From: JAGLCY01 sp965369705
GTDB taxonomy: Bacteria; Krumholzibacteriota; Krumholzibacteriia; LZORAL124-64-63
DNA: 64,000 nucleotides
Direction: 5' to 3'
Assembly (NCBI GenBank): GCA_965369705.1
Contig: CBDURF010000001.1
Location: 4,380-68,379, forward strand
In this document: in pieces, positions 54,532-61,802 of the stretch
How positions within the stretch are numbered: the first letter of the stretch is position 1
Layout of the letters: every line of letters starts with the position of its first letter
Made by a program: the position numbers and the translations under genes
The notes under the pieces: generated by a model
What the model saw: only the letters and a program-made list of their open reading frames with translations
Told to the model about the DNA's origin: nothing
The model's database searches: none

Positions 54532-55602
54532 TCAACTCGCAACGGGTCCCAGGGTTTCCACGATGACCCGCCGCAGAATCTCCATACCGTGGAAAGCCCG
54601 ATGGTAGGACATCCTCCTGGGCCCGAGCACCGCCAGAAGACCCGGCCTGCCATCCAGATGGAACCCTCCGGTCAGGAGGGAGAACCGTCGCAGCTCTCGG
54701 ACGGGATTCTCCCGACCGATCCAGACCCTGAATTCGTCCGACGGCACGTGATCGAGCCGGTCCAGGGATTCCCGGATATGATGGGGCGATTCCATGAAAC
54801 GGATCAGGGCTTTCAGGGGTTCCGGATCGTGGAATTCCGGTTCTTCCAGAATATTTCCCACGCCCTCGAATTGGATCTCCACGTCCCTCGAATCCCTGAA
54901 AAGTTCGCTGCCACCCCGGGCCAGGATCGCGGCGCAGCGGGAAATCGGGGTGCCGATCAGATCCACCGTATCCAGGACACCTTTCCTTATTTCGCCCACC
55001 GTCCGTCCCCGCACCCGATCCGACAGCAGACGCGCGGCCTCTGCCACCACCGGAGCGGGCGTGTCCTCAAGCAGGTCCACCAGCCCGGTCCTGACCTCGG
55101 CATTTTCCAGCACCACGACCATCAGCACCCGGCGCAGGGAGCGCGGGTAGAACTCCACCCGGACGGCCAGGACCGACTCCAGGGTCGGACCCATGATGAT
55201 GCTGATGTTGTCCGTCAACCGGCTCAGAAGATGGGCCAAGGCCTTGAATCGGTCCTGGGTGCCAAGGCCCTGCATCACGCCCTCGTCGACCATCCGGCAC
55301 AGACTCGGGGGGGTTTCGTGGCGCTGCAGGGACCACCCGGCCAGCAACCGGTCCACGAAGGCGCGGAAACCCGCATCGGTGGGCAATCGTCCGGCCGAGG
55401 TATGGGGCTGATCGAGGAAGCCCTTCTGCTCCAGATTCTTCATGACTGAACGGATGGTGGCCGAAGACACCCGCCGCTGCATGAACCGCTCCACCAGGCC
55501 GGAACTCACGGCCCGGCCGGTTTCGATATTGAGTCGCACGATGGCGTCGAGAATGTCAAGCGACCGGGAGTCCAAGCTGGTTTTTCGCCCGTTTCTGCTC
55601 AT
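54532..55602 (-). CDS. hrcA: Heat-inducible transcription repressor HrcA, 356 aa
   Basis: Repressor of class I heat-shock genes. The N-terminal winged helix has VSSATIRSVMKNLEQKGFLDQPHTSAGR, the family hallmark. A GAF-like dimerisation domain fills the rest, ending with LGPRRMSYHRAFHGMEIL. The ATG at 55602 is preceded by AGGTGAGAGAC. Gene order hrcA-grpE-dnaJ is conserved. I looked for the CIRCE operator (TTAGCACTC-N9-GAGTGCTAA) before this gene and did not find it. Confidence 0.95.
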   Translation of the reverse strand: MSRNGRKTSLDSRSLDILDAIVRLNIETGRAVSSGLVERFMQRRVSSATIRSVMKNLEQKGFLDQPHTSAGRLPTDAGFRAFVDRLLAGWSLQRHETPPSLCRMVDEGVMQGLGTQDRFKALAHLLSRLTDNISIIMGPTLESVLAVRVEFYPRSLRRVLMVVVLENAEVRTGLVDLLEDTPAPVVAEAARLLSDRVRGRTVGEIRKGVLDTVDLIGTPISRCAAILARGGSELFRDSRDVEIQFEGVGNILEEPEFHDPEPLKALIRFMESPHHIRESLDRLDHVPSDEFRVWIGRENPVRELRRFSLLTGGFHLDGRPGLLAVLGPRRMSYHRAFHGMEILRRVIVETLGPVAS

Positions 55603-55675
55603 GTCTCTCACCTGGAAAATGCCTCCGGACCGTCCCTGAGGACCGTACAATGCGCCCAAGGTAATCAATGTGAAT

Positions 55676-56797
55676 TCAGGGTGTCAACCTGGCCAGCCGT
55701 TCCTCGATCGTGTCGATCCGCAGGAAACCACGGCCGGTCAGGATCAGCCGTCCTTCCCTGATCTCCCACAAACCCTCCCGCCGGCCAAGTTCCGTATCCC
55801 AACCCCGCCGAGGCATCCATTCCAGCGGAACGCCGCGCCGCGTGCGCAGACCCAGGATCAGCCGCTCCAGCCGACGGGCCGAAAGGTCCAGGGAATCCAC
55901 CGAGGCTTCGGGCAGGCATCCGTTCTCCACCGCGTCCCGCCAGTCGTCCAGGTCGTCGAAGTTGGCGTACCGGCGCCGGCCCCAGAAGCCGTGAGCGCCC
56001 GGCCCCAGCCCCAGCCAGGGACGCCCCAGCCAGTAGTTCCGATTGTGGCGGGACTCGGCTCCCGGTCGGGCGAAATTGGCCACTTCGTACTGCGGGATTC
56101 CCAGGCCGGCCAGGTGGTCGATCACCGCCAGGTACAGCCGCTCGGTTTCGCTGTCGGGCGCCGGCCGCCATGCCCCCCGCGCGGCCAGCGCGGCCAGCCT
56201 GGTGCCGGGGTGCAGTTCCAGGATGTAGATCGAGAAGTGCTCCACGCCCAGGGCCGCGGCTTCGCTCAATTCGGCCAGAAGATCGCCTTCCTGCAGACCT
56301 GGACCGATGATCCAGTCGGCCGATACGCGGGGAAAGATGCGGCAGGCCCGGGCCAACCCCTTGCGTGCCGTCGCCGGACCGCAGGCCCGCCCCAGGAGTT
56401 TCAACACCTCCGCCTCCAGGCTCTGCACACCGAGGCTGATCCGTGTGACGCCCAGCTCCCGCCAGCGCCGGGCCAGCTCTTCGGTCAGGGATTCCGGGTT
56501 GGCCTCGGCCGTCAATTCGAAATCCGCCGCCAAGGGCAGATTGCCCACCGTGCCCTCCAACAGGCGCGCCAGGAGATCCGGTTCCAGTTCCGAAGGAGTG
56601 CCGCCGCCGAGGTAGCAGGTGGCAAGTCGACGCTTTCCCGCCGACAACACACCGCACATCCTCCGGCGCAGCTCGAACTCAGCCAGGACTCCGTCCACGT
56701 AGCGGCGACGAGTCTCCGGACCGTGATCGGCCGTCCGGGCGAAGTGACAATAGGAACAGATCGAGCCGCAGAAAGGCACGTGAATGTAGAGTCCCAT
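55676..56797 (-). CDS. hemW: Radical SAM protein HemW, 373 aa
   Basis: Radical SAM enzyme, HemW/HemN-like; HemW proteins act as heme chaperones. The cluster motif CxxxCxYCxF is seen as CGSICSYCHF at residues 9-18. LGGGTPSELEPDLL, TAEANPESLTEE, and RISLGVQSLEAEVL match the family, and the later LGLGPGAHGF and NYWLGRPW are HemW-like. No extra Cys of true HemN precedes the motif. The ATG follows GCCGGAGCCGCC. It is 22 bp after lepB, the usual lepA-lepB-hemW-hrcA order. Confidence 0.94.
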   Translation of the reverse strand: MGLYIHVPFCGSICSYCHFARTADHGPETRRRYVDGVLAEFELRRRMCGVLSAGKRRLATCYLGGGTPSELEPDLLARLLEGTVGNLPLAADFELTAEANPESLTEELARRWRELGVTRISLGVQSLEAEVLKLLGRACGPATARKGLARACRIFPRVSADWIIGPGLQEGDLLAELSEAAALGVEHFSIYILELHPGTRLAALAARGAWRPAPDSETERLYLAVIDHLAGLGIPQYEVANFARPGAESRHNRNYWLGRPWLGLGPGAHGFWGRRRYANFDDLDDWRDAVENGCLPEASVDSLDLSARRLERLILGLRTRRGVPLEWMPRRGWDTELGRREGLWEIREGRLILTGRGFLRIDTIEERLARLTP

Positions 56798-56819
56798 GGC
56801 GGCTCCGGCGGAATCCGGA

Positions 56820-57623
56820 CTAGCGGATCAGGTCCCCGATCCTGTTCAGCCGGGGCAGGTGTTTCTCCCCGTTCCAGGACCAATAGATGAACATGGCATG
56901 GCCCTTGATGAGCTTCTTGTCCAGCGCGCCCCAGTAACGGCTGTCCATGCTGTTGTAACGGTTGTCGCCCATCATGAAGATGTGACCCACGGGCACGACG
57001 AAGGTCTTGGGCATACCGGGCCAGGGCCACGAGTGGTTGCGCTTGTTGCGCACATAGGCCGCCTGGTCGTGCTTGGTCCGTGGGGCGGGGCAGCTCTCGG
57101 GATCGGTCCAGGAAGGCACGCAGGAATGATCGCCGTCGCGGTCCCCGAAGTTGGATTCGTAGATTTCACCGTTGACCTTCAGGATGCCGCCCTCCACCAA
57201 GATGGTGTCCCCTTCCACCGCCACGCAGCGTTTGATGTAGTCCAGGTTCCGGTCGTTGGGGTATTCGAACACGATGATGTCGCCCTGGCGCGGCTCGCGG
57301 ATGGCGGGAAGTTTCAGCACCGGCAATCCGTCGATGAGCGTGGCCTTGCCGATCCGGATCCGTTCGGGCGTCTTGGCGCCGTACAGGAACTTGTTGACGA
57401 ACAGGAAGTCGCCGATCTGCAGGGTGTCCAGCATGGACCCCGTGGGAATGCGGAAGGCCTGGAAGATGAACTGGCGCAGCACCAGGGCGATCAGCAGGGC
57501 GGTGCCGATGGCCTTGGCGTACTCGATCGCCGTGTTCTTCAGGGATTTCGGCGGCTTGACCTTACCTGTGCTCACCGCGGCTGCGGTCTGGTCATGCTGG
57601 CGTTTCTTCGATTTCTTGGACAT
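56820..57623 (-). CDS. lepB: Signal peptidase I, 267 aa
   Basis: Membrane serine protease that removes Sec signal peptides. One membrane segment is at about 35-55 (IGTALLIALVLRQFIFQAF). The catalytic Ser is in IPTGSMLDTL, Lys in YIKRCVAVEGD, and MMGDNRYNSMDSRYWG is the C-terminal signature. A ~35-residue basic stretch precedes the membrane helix. An insertion with two Cys (CVPSWTDPESCPAP) near 170-185 is unusual and could form a disulfide. The ATG at 57623 follows GGGAGTGGAT. Confidence 0.95.
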   Translation of the reverse strand: MSKKSKKRQHDQTAAAVSTGKVKPPKSLKNTAIEYAKAIGTALLIALVLRQFIFQAFRIPTGSMLDTLQIGDFLFVNKFLYGAKTPERIRIGKATLIDGLPVLKLPAIREPRQGDIIVFEYPNDRNLDYIKRCVAVEGDTILVEGGILKVNGEIYESNFGDRDGDHSCVPSWTDPESCPAPRTKHDQAAYVRNKRNHSWPWPGMPKTFVVPVGHIFMMGDNRYNSMDSRYWGALDKKLIKGHAMFIYWSWNGEKHLPRLNRIGDLIR

Positions 57624-57664
57624 ATCCACTCCCGGCTGATCGTTGACAGGGTGTCGGGTTCGGG

Positions 57665-59482
57665 TCAGCGCTCGATCTTGAGTACCGCCAGGAAGGCCTC
57701 CTGCGGAATCTCCACCGAACCCACCTGTTTCATGCGCTTCTTGCCTTCCTTCTGCTTCTCGAGGAGCTTGCGCTTGCGGGTGATGTCGCCGCCGTAGCAC
57801 TTGGCCGTCACGTTCTTGCGGAAGGCCTTGACGTTGGTCCGGGCCAGCACTCGGGTGCCGACGGCGGCCTGGATGGCGACGGCGAACATCTGCCGGGGAA
57901 TGAGCTCCTTCAGTTTCTGGCAGAGCTTCAGCCCCCAGCTGTGGGCGTTGTCCCGGTGCACGATGCAGGTCAGGGCGTCGACCATGTCGCCGTTGATCAA
58001 TATATCCAGGCGGATGAGATCGTCCTTCCGGTGCGTGAGATACTCGTAGTCCAGGGACGCATAGCCGCGGGTGACGGACTTGAGCTTGTCGTAATAATCC
58101 ACCACCAACTCGTTCAGCGGAAGATCGAATTCGATGTTCACCCGTTCGGGGTCCAGGTATTCCATCTTGGTCTGCACACCACGTCTCTCCAGGGATATCT
58201 GGATCACCGGCCCCACGTATTCCTTGGGCGTGATGACCGATGCCTTGACGATCGGCTCACGGATCTCGGCGATGTATTTCACGTCCGGCAACAGGGCGGG
58301 ATTCTCGCAGAGCTCAATGGTGCCGTCCTTGAGCAGGACCTCGTATTCCACGTTGGGCAACGTGGCAATCAGGCTCAGGCCGTACTCGCGCTCAAGTCTC
58401 TCCTGGATGATCTCCATGTGGAGCAGGCCCAGGAATCCGCAGCGGAATCCGAACCCCAGGGCGGCCGAGGTCTCCTTTTCCCAGGTCAGTGAGGCGTCGT
58501 TCATCTGGAGTTTCTGCAGGGCTTCGAACAGTTCGTCGTACTGGTCGTTGTCCGTGGGGTACATTCCCGAGAACACCATCGGCTTGGCTTCCGCGTAACC
58601 GGGCAGCGGTTCGACACAGGGATTGTCCGCCAGGGTGATCGTGTCCCCGACCCGCACGTGGCGCACATCCTTGGCCCCGGTGGCGATGTAACCCACCTCG
58701 CCCGCGGTCAGGGATTTCTGGGAGATCCGGTCCAGGCGGAACCAGCCGATGTCGCCCACCTCGAACTGCTTGTCGTTGCCGAACAACTTGATCTTCTCAC
58801 CCTTTCCGATCGTGCCGGCGAACATCCGGACATAGGCCACCGCGCCCACGTAGGAGTCGAAGATGGAGTCGAAGATCAGGCCCTGGGCCGGGGCCTCCGG
58901 GTCACCGGTCGGCGTCGGCACCAGGGTCACGATGGCGTCCAGCAACGCTTCGACACCCTCGCCGGTCTTGGCGCTCACCTGGAGAATCTCGTCGGGATCG
59001 CAGCCCAGCAGATCGATGAACTGCTCCATGACGTAGTCCACCCGGGCGGCTGCCAGATCGATCTTGTTGATGACCGGCAGGATGGCCAGGTCGTTTTCGA
59101 GGGCCAGGTACATGTTGTTGATCGTCTGGGCCTGCACCCCCTGCACGGCATCCACCACGAGCAGGGCGCCCTCGCAGGCGGCCAGGCTACGGCTGACCTC
59201 GTAGTGGAAATCCACGTGGCCCGGAGTATCGATCAGGTTGAGGGTCCAGAGCTCACCCCGTGCATCGGAATAATCCATGCGAATGGGGTGGCTCTTGATG
59301 GTGATCCCCCGCTCACGCTCCAGGTCCATGGAATCAAGGACCTGTTCCTGCAGTTCCTTGCCACGGAGCGTACCTGTGAACTCGAGCAGACGGTCGGCCA
59401 GCGTGCTCTTGCCGTGGTCGATATGGGCGATGATGCAGAAATTGCGCGTTTTTTCTCGATTGAAGACCATGCTGCTTCGCAT
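57665..59482 (-). CDS. lepA: Elongation factor 4 (LepA), about 605 aa
   Basis: Translational GTPase that back-translocates or remodels stalled ribosomes. G1 AHIDHGKSTL, G3 DTPGHVDF, and G4 NKIDL are present. The LepA-specific C-terminal domain is complete (AYGGDITRKRKLLEKQ-like, here CYGGDITRKRKLLEKQKEG). Two starts are possible: ATG at 59482 (with GGAG three bases upstream) or ATG at 59470, which fits family length a little better. The much longer open frame upstream is the antiframe of the next gene. It leads the run lepA-lepB-hemW-hrcA-grpE-dnaJ. Confidence 0.95.
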   Translation of the reverse strand: MRSSMVFNREKTRNFCIIAHIDHGKSTLADRLLEFTGTLRGKELQEQVLDSMDLERERGITIKSHPIRMDYSDARGELWTLNLIDTPGHVDFHYEVSRSLAACEGALLVVDAVQGVQAQTINNMYLALENDLAILPVINKIDLAAARVDYVMEQFIDLLGCDPDEILQVSAKTGEGVEALLDAIVTLVPTPTGDPEAPAQGLIFDSIFDSYVGAVAYVRMFAGTIGKGEKIKLFGNDKQFEVGDIGWFRLDRISQKSLTAGEVGYIATGAKDVRHVRVGDTITLADNPCVEPLPGYAEAKPMVFSGMYPTDNDQYDELFEALQKLQMNDASLTWEKETSAALGFGFRCGFLGLLHMEIIQERLEREYGLSLIATLPNVEYEVLLKDGTIELCENPALLPDVKYIAEIREPIVKASVITPKEYVGPVIQISLERRGVQTKMEYLDPERVNIEFDLPLNELVVDYYDKLKSVTRGYASLDYEYLTHRKDDLIRLDILINGDMVDALTCIVHRDNAHSWGLKLCQKLKELIPRQMFAVAIQAAVGTRVLARTNVKAFRKNVTAKCYGGDITRKRKLLEKQKEGKKRMKQVGSVEIPQEAFLAVLKIER

Positions 59483-59544
59483 CCGCTCCGGTAATTGGGA
59501 CAGGGATCGGTTCAATTTCGGTGAACAGCCCTCAAAGATAGGGC

Positions 59545-60210
59545 TCAGAACCTCTTTCGCCACTGGAAAACCACCAACGTGGGTCCAGGATCGCTGAGCG
59601 CGACACCCTCGCCGACCGGGCCGAAGGTGTCGTCCCAGCGGTTGGGGACAGGAACTGGATCCCGATCGAAATTGAACAGATGGGCGCCCACGTAGGCATC
59701 CAAGGCGATGATCAGCAGCACACCGCCGGACCACCAGGCGAAATCCCGCATCTGTTCCCAGCTCTCCTCCGCGATGGCATGGTAACGTGTGTAGTTGGGA
59801 TCGTCCGGGGGAAAGGTGTTTGCGAAATCCCGCGCCCGCACCGCCTGCCGGTCCCGGTTCAGGATGTTGGTCCAGAAGTACATCTGCGTCCCGAAGCCCA
59901 GGCCGGCCTTCCAGAAGTTGTCGGAATACAACTGGCCCCAGCCGGGAAAAAGCGGGGTCGCCAGCACCGCGCCGGTGGGACTGACCCCGGTGGACCACAG
60001 ATCCACTTCCTCGACCTCCAGGGCGCCGGGCGTCGGCACGGGGATTTCATCCGGCAGGATATTGGTGACCGTCGTATCAGGAAGATCGGAAAGATCGGGC
60101 ACCGTCTGCCCCACAGCCGCGCCGACCCCCACCAGCAGGCACAGGATCAGGATCCCCGGGCCGAAGAGGCCGGCGGTGGATCCCGTTTTCCCTGGCAAGC
60201 GGTGCTTCAT
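59545..60210 (-). CDS. Exported DUF5683-like protein, 221 aa
   Basis: Signal sequence at about 10-35 (GILILCLLVGVGAAVGQ). The body holds FPGWGQLYSDNFWKAGLGFG, the pattern found in DUF5683 proteins of FCB-type bacteria, then a Tyr/Trp-rich helix and a second hydrophobic segment (WWSGGVLLIIALDAYVGAHLF). It ends in an aromatic Phe (FQWRKRF), which suggests the cell envelope, possibly the outer membrane. Function unknown. The ATG follows GGAAGAAGCAGA, and the gene lies between a lipid-kinase gene and lepA. Confidence 0.7.
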   Translation of the reverse strand: MKHRLPGKTGSTAGLFGPGILILCLLVGVGAAVGQTVPDLSDLPDTTVTNILPDEIPVPTPGALEVEEVDLWSTGVSPTGAVLATPLFPGWGQLYSDNFWKAGLGFGTQMYFWTNILNRDRQAVRARDFANTFPPDDPNYTRYHAIAEESWEQMRDFAWWSGGVLLIIALDAYVGAHLFNFDRDPVPVPNRWDDTFGPVGEGVALSDPGPTLVVFQWRKRF

Positions 60211-60223
60211 TCTGCTTCTTCCG

Positions 60224-61129
60224 TCAAGCGGTCACCGGTATCGGCGCGATCATGCGCACGGTCAGTTTTTCCGGAAGAACCTCAATGGTGTGGCGGCCGG
60301 CCGGCATGACCTTCGGTTCACCGTCGAGATGAACGGCCACCGGTTCGGCGCAGGTAAAGTTCAGGCGCGGGCACTGCACCACGCTGATTGCTTCGTGCTC
60401 GAGACGCTCGCCACGCGAGGCCGCCGGCAGCAGTTTCAAGCCGGTCACCGGACCCACCGGTCGGATCAGGCAGGCGTCCAGCAGACCATCGTCGTACCGC
60501 GCGTCCGGAGCGAAACGGAAGCCGCCGCCGGTGAGGGGCCCGTTGCAGATCTCGGCGAAGAAGAAGCGACCTGAAATTGTTTCCGGACCGTCGTTCCGCT
60601 CGATCTCCCAGACGACCTCCTGCCCCCGATAATTCAACATGGTGGCCACGGCGGCAAGGGTGTAACGGCCGCTGCCCAACCAGCGCCAGAGGCGGGCGGC
60701 CCGACCCGAAACCAGGCCGCTGGCCAGCAGCCCCAAGGAGTTGACGAAAATTTCGCCGTCGAAGGCGCAGACATCCAGGCTCATATCCTGTCCGGCGGCG
60801 ATGGCCGCGAGCCCTTCGTCCACGGTGGCGCAGCCGATACCGACGGCGAAATCGTTGCCGCTCCCGGTCGGCAACACCGCCAGGGGGCAGCCGGTTCCCG
60901 CCAGACCCGTCGCCGCCTCGTGCACCGTGCCGTCGCCCCCTACAGCCACCACCAGATCGAAACGGCCCGCCGCCCGGCCGGCCTGGACCACCGCGTCACC
61001 GGGCCCGGCGGTCAGGCGAACCTCGACCTCATGGCCCATCTTTCGCAACAGGTCGCCGGCCTCCTCGCCGCCCAACCGGTTGCGGGAGCGGCCGGAATAG
61101 GGATTGGCGATTACGAGGGAGCGGCTCAA
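60224..61129 (-). CDS. Diacylglycerol-kinase-family lipid kinase, 301 aa
   Basis: DagK/YegS/BmrU-type kinase that phosphorylates a lipid (diacylglycerol or related). The nucleotide motif VVAVGGDGTVHEA is near 60-72, and LPTGSGNDFAVGIG near 85-98. IANPYSG at the N terminus and DDGLLDACLIRPV in the C-terminal beta domain complete the family pattern. The start is a TTG at 61129, with CGGAG six bases upstream. It is 13 bp before the DUF5683-like gene. The exact lipid substrate is unknown. Confidence 0.92.
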   Translation of the reverse strand: MSRSLVIANPYSGRSRNRLGGEEAGDLLRKMGHEVEVRLTAGPGDAVVQAGRAAGRFDLVVAVGGDGTVHEAATGLAGTGCPLAVLPTGSGNDFAVGIGCATVDEGLAAIAAGQDMSLDVCAFDGEIFVNSLGLLASGLVSGRAARLWRWLGSGRYTLAAVATMLNYRGQEVVWEIERNDGPETISGRFFFAEICNGPLTGGGFRFAPDARYDDGLLDACLIRPVGPVTGLKLLPAASRGERLEHEAISVVQCPRLNFTCAEPVAVHLDGEPKVMPAGRHTIEVLPEKLTVRMIAPIPVTA

Positions 61130-61177
61130 GGAAATCTCCGGTCATGACTTCGGGCATGAAGAGCGGGGAAGAAAAAA

Positions 61178-61275
61178 TGGCGGGAATGTGTGGGAATCGA
61201 ACCCACCTCGGACGGTAAACGCGCCCGACAAAAGGATTTGAAGTCCCCGGCCGTCACCAGACGACACTCATTCCC
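61178..61275 (-). tRNA. selC: Selenocysteine tRNA (anticodon TCA)
   Basis: 98-nt tRNA-like gene with the hallmarks of tRNA-Sec. The anticodon loop CTTCAAA (TCA) sits in GGACTTCAAATCC, identical to the E. coli selC core. There is a long variable arm (TCGGGCG/CGTCCGA, 7 bp, loop CGTTTAC), T arm GTGGG-TTCGATT-CCCAC, an 8-nt acceptor 3' strand, discriminator G, and encoded CCA. The acceptor pairs 7 of 8 positions (last pair A-A), and the anticodon stem has two G-U pairs. It reads UGA as selenocysteine with SelB and SelA, neither of which is in the window. Confidence 0.93.
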
Positions 61276-61278
61276 GCA

Positions 61279-61313
61279 TAAACTCCTGCCCGGGCGCGGG
61301 CATATCCAGTTTA
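61279..61313 (-). other. Hairpin joining the ridA stop codon and selC
   Basis: The outer arms TAAACT (61308-61313, containing the ridA stop codon TAA) and AGTTTA (61279-61284) pair around an inner GCCCG/CGGGC stem. It ends just before the tRNA-Sec 5' end, so it may be a processing signal if ridA and selC are cotranscribed. No T run follows. Confidence 0.4.
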
Positions 61314-61694
61314 AGAACGATAGGCCACCATCTCGATTTCCACCAGTACATCTTTGGGCAGACGCGAGACCTCGACCACGCTGCGGGCAGGCGGTTCGGC
61401 GCTGAAAAACGTCTGGTAGACCTCGTTGATGTTGGCGAACTCACCCATGTCCAGGATGAAGACCGTGACCTTGACCACGTCGTCCAAGGTCAGACCGCCG
61501 GCTTCGACGACGGCCTTGGCGTTGGCCAGGGCCTGGCGCGCCTGTTCGGCCGCGGTCGCGCCCACGATTTCCATGGTGGTCGGATCCAGCGGGATCTGAC
61601 CCGCCGTGAACAGGAAACCGCCCGCGGCGTTGGCCTGGCTGTAGGGCCCGATGGCGGCGGGAGCGTGGTCGGTTTGGATGATATGACGGGTCAT
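61311..61694 (-). CDS. ridA: RidA/YjgF-family enamine/imine deaminase, 127 aa
   Basis: Hydrolyses reactive 2-aminoacrylate and similar enamines from PLP enzymes. AIGPYSQA near the N terminus, FTAGQIPLDP, and the C-terminal RSVVEVSRLPKDVLVEIEMVAY, with its Arg and Glu, are diagnostic. Length 127 is standard. The ATG at 61694 follows CTGGAGATGCGCTC; the longer open frame upstream is not family-like. Ends 35 bp before the tRNA-Sec gene. Confidence 0.96.
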   Translation of the reverse strand: MTRHIIQTDHAPAAIGPYSQANAAGGFLFTAGQIPLDPTTMEIVGATAAEQARQALANAKAVVEAGGLTLDDVVKVTVFILDMGEFANINEVYQTFFSAEPPARSVVEVSRLPKDVLVEIEMVAYRS

Positions 61695-61802
61695 GAGCGC
61701 ATCTCCAGGCTTGGGTTGGGGTTCCGTCCATATCCTACATCGGAACCACCACCATGCCAACGGCCGATCACCCCAACCATCCGTTCTCGGAGAGCTCCCG
61801 CG

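Noticed and set aside
55603..55675. CIRCE operator before hrcA
   Set aside because: No sequence close to TTAGCACTC-N9-GAGTGCTAA was found on either strand.
59483..59998. Long N-terminal extension of LepA
   Set aside because: It overlaps the DUF5683-like gene and has no GTPase-family sequence; LepA starts normally near MVFNREKTRNF.
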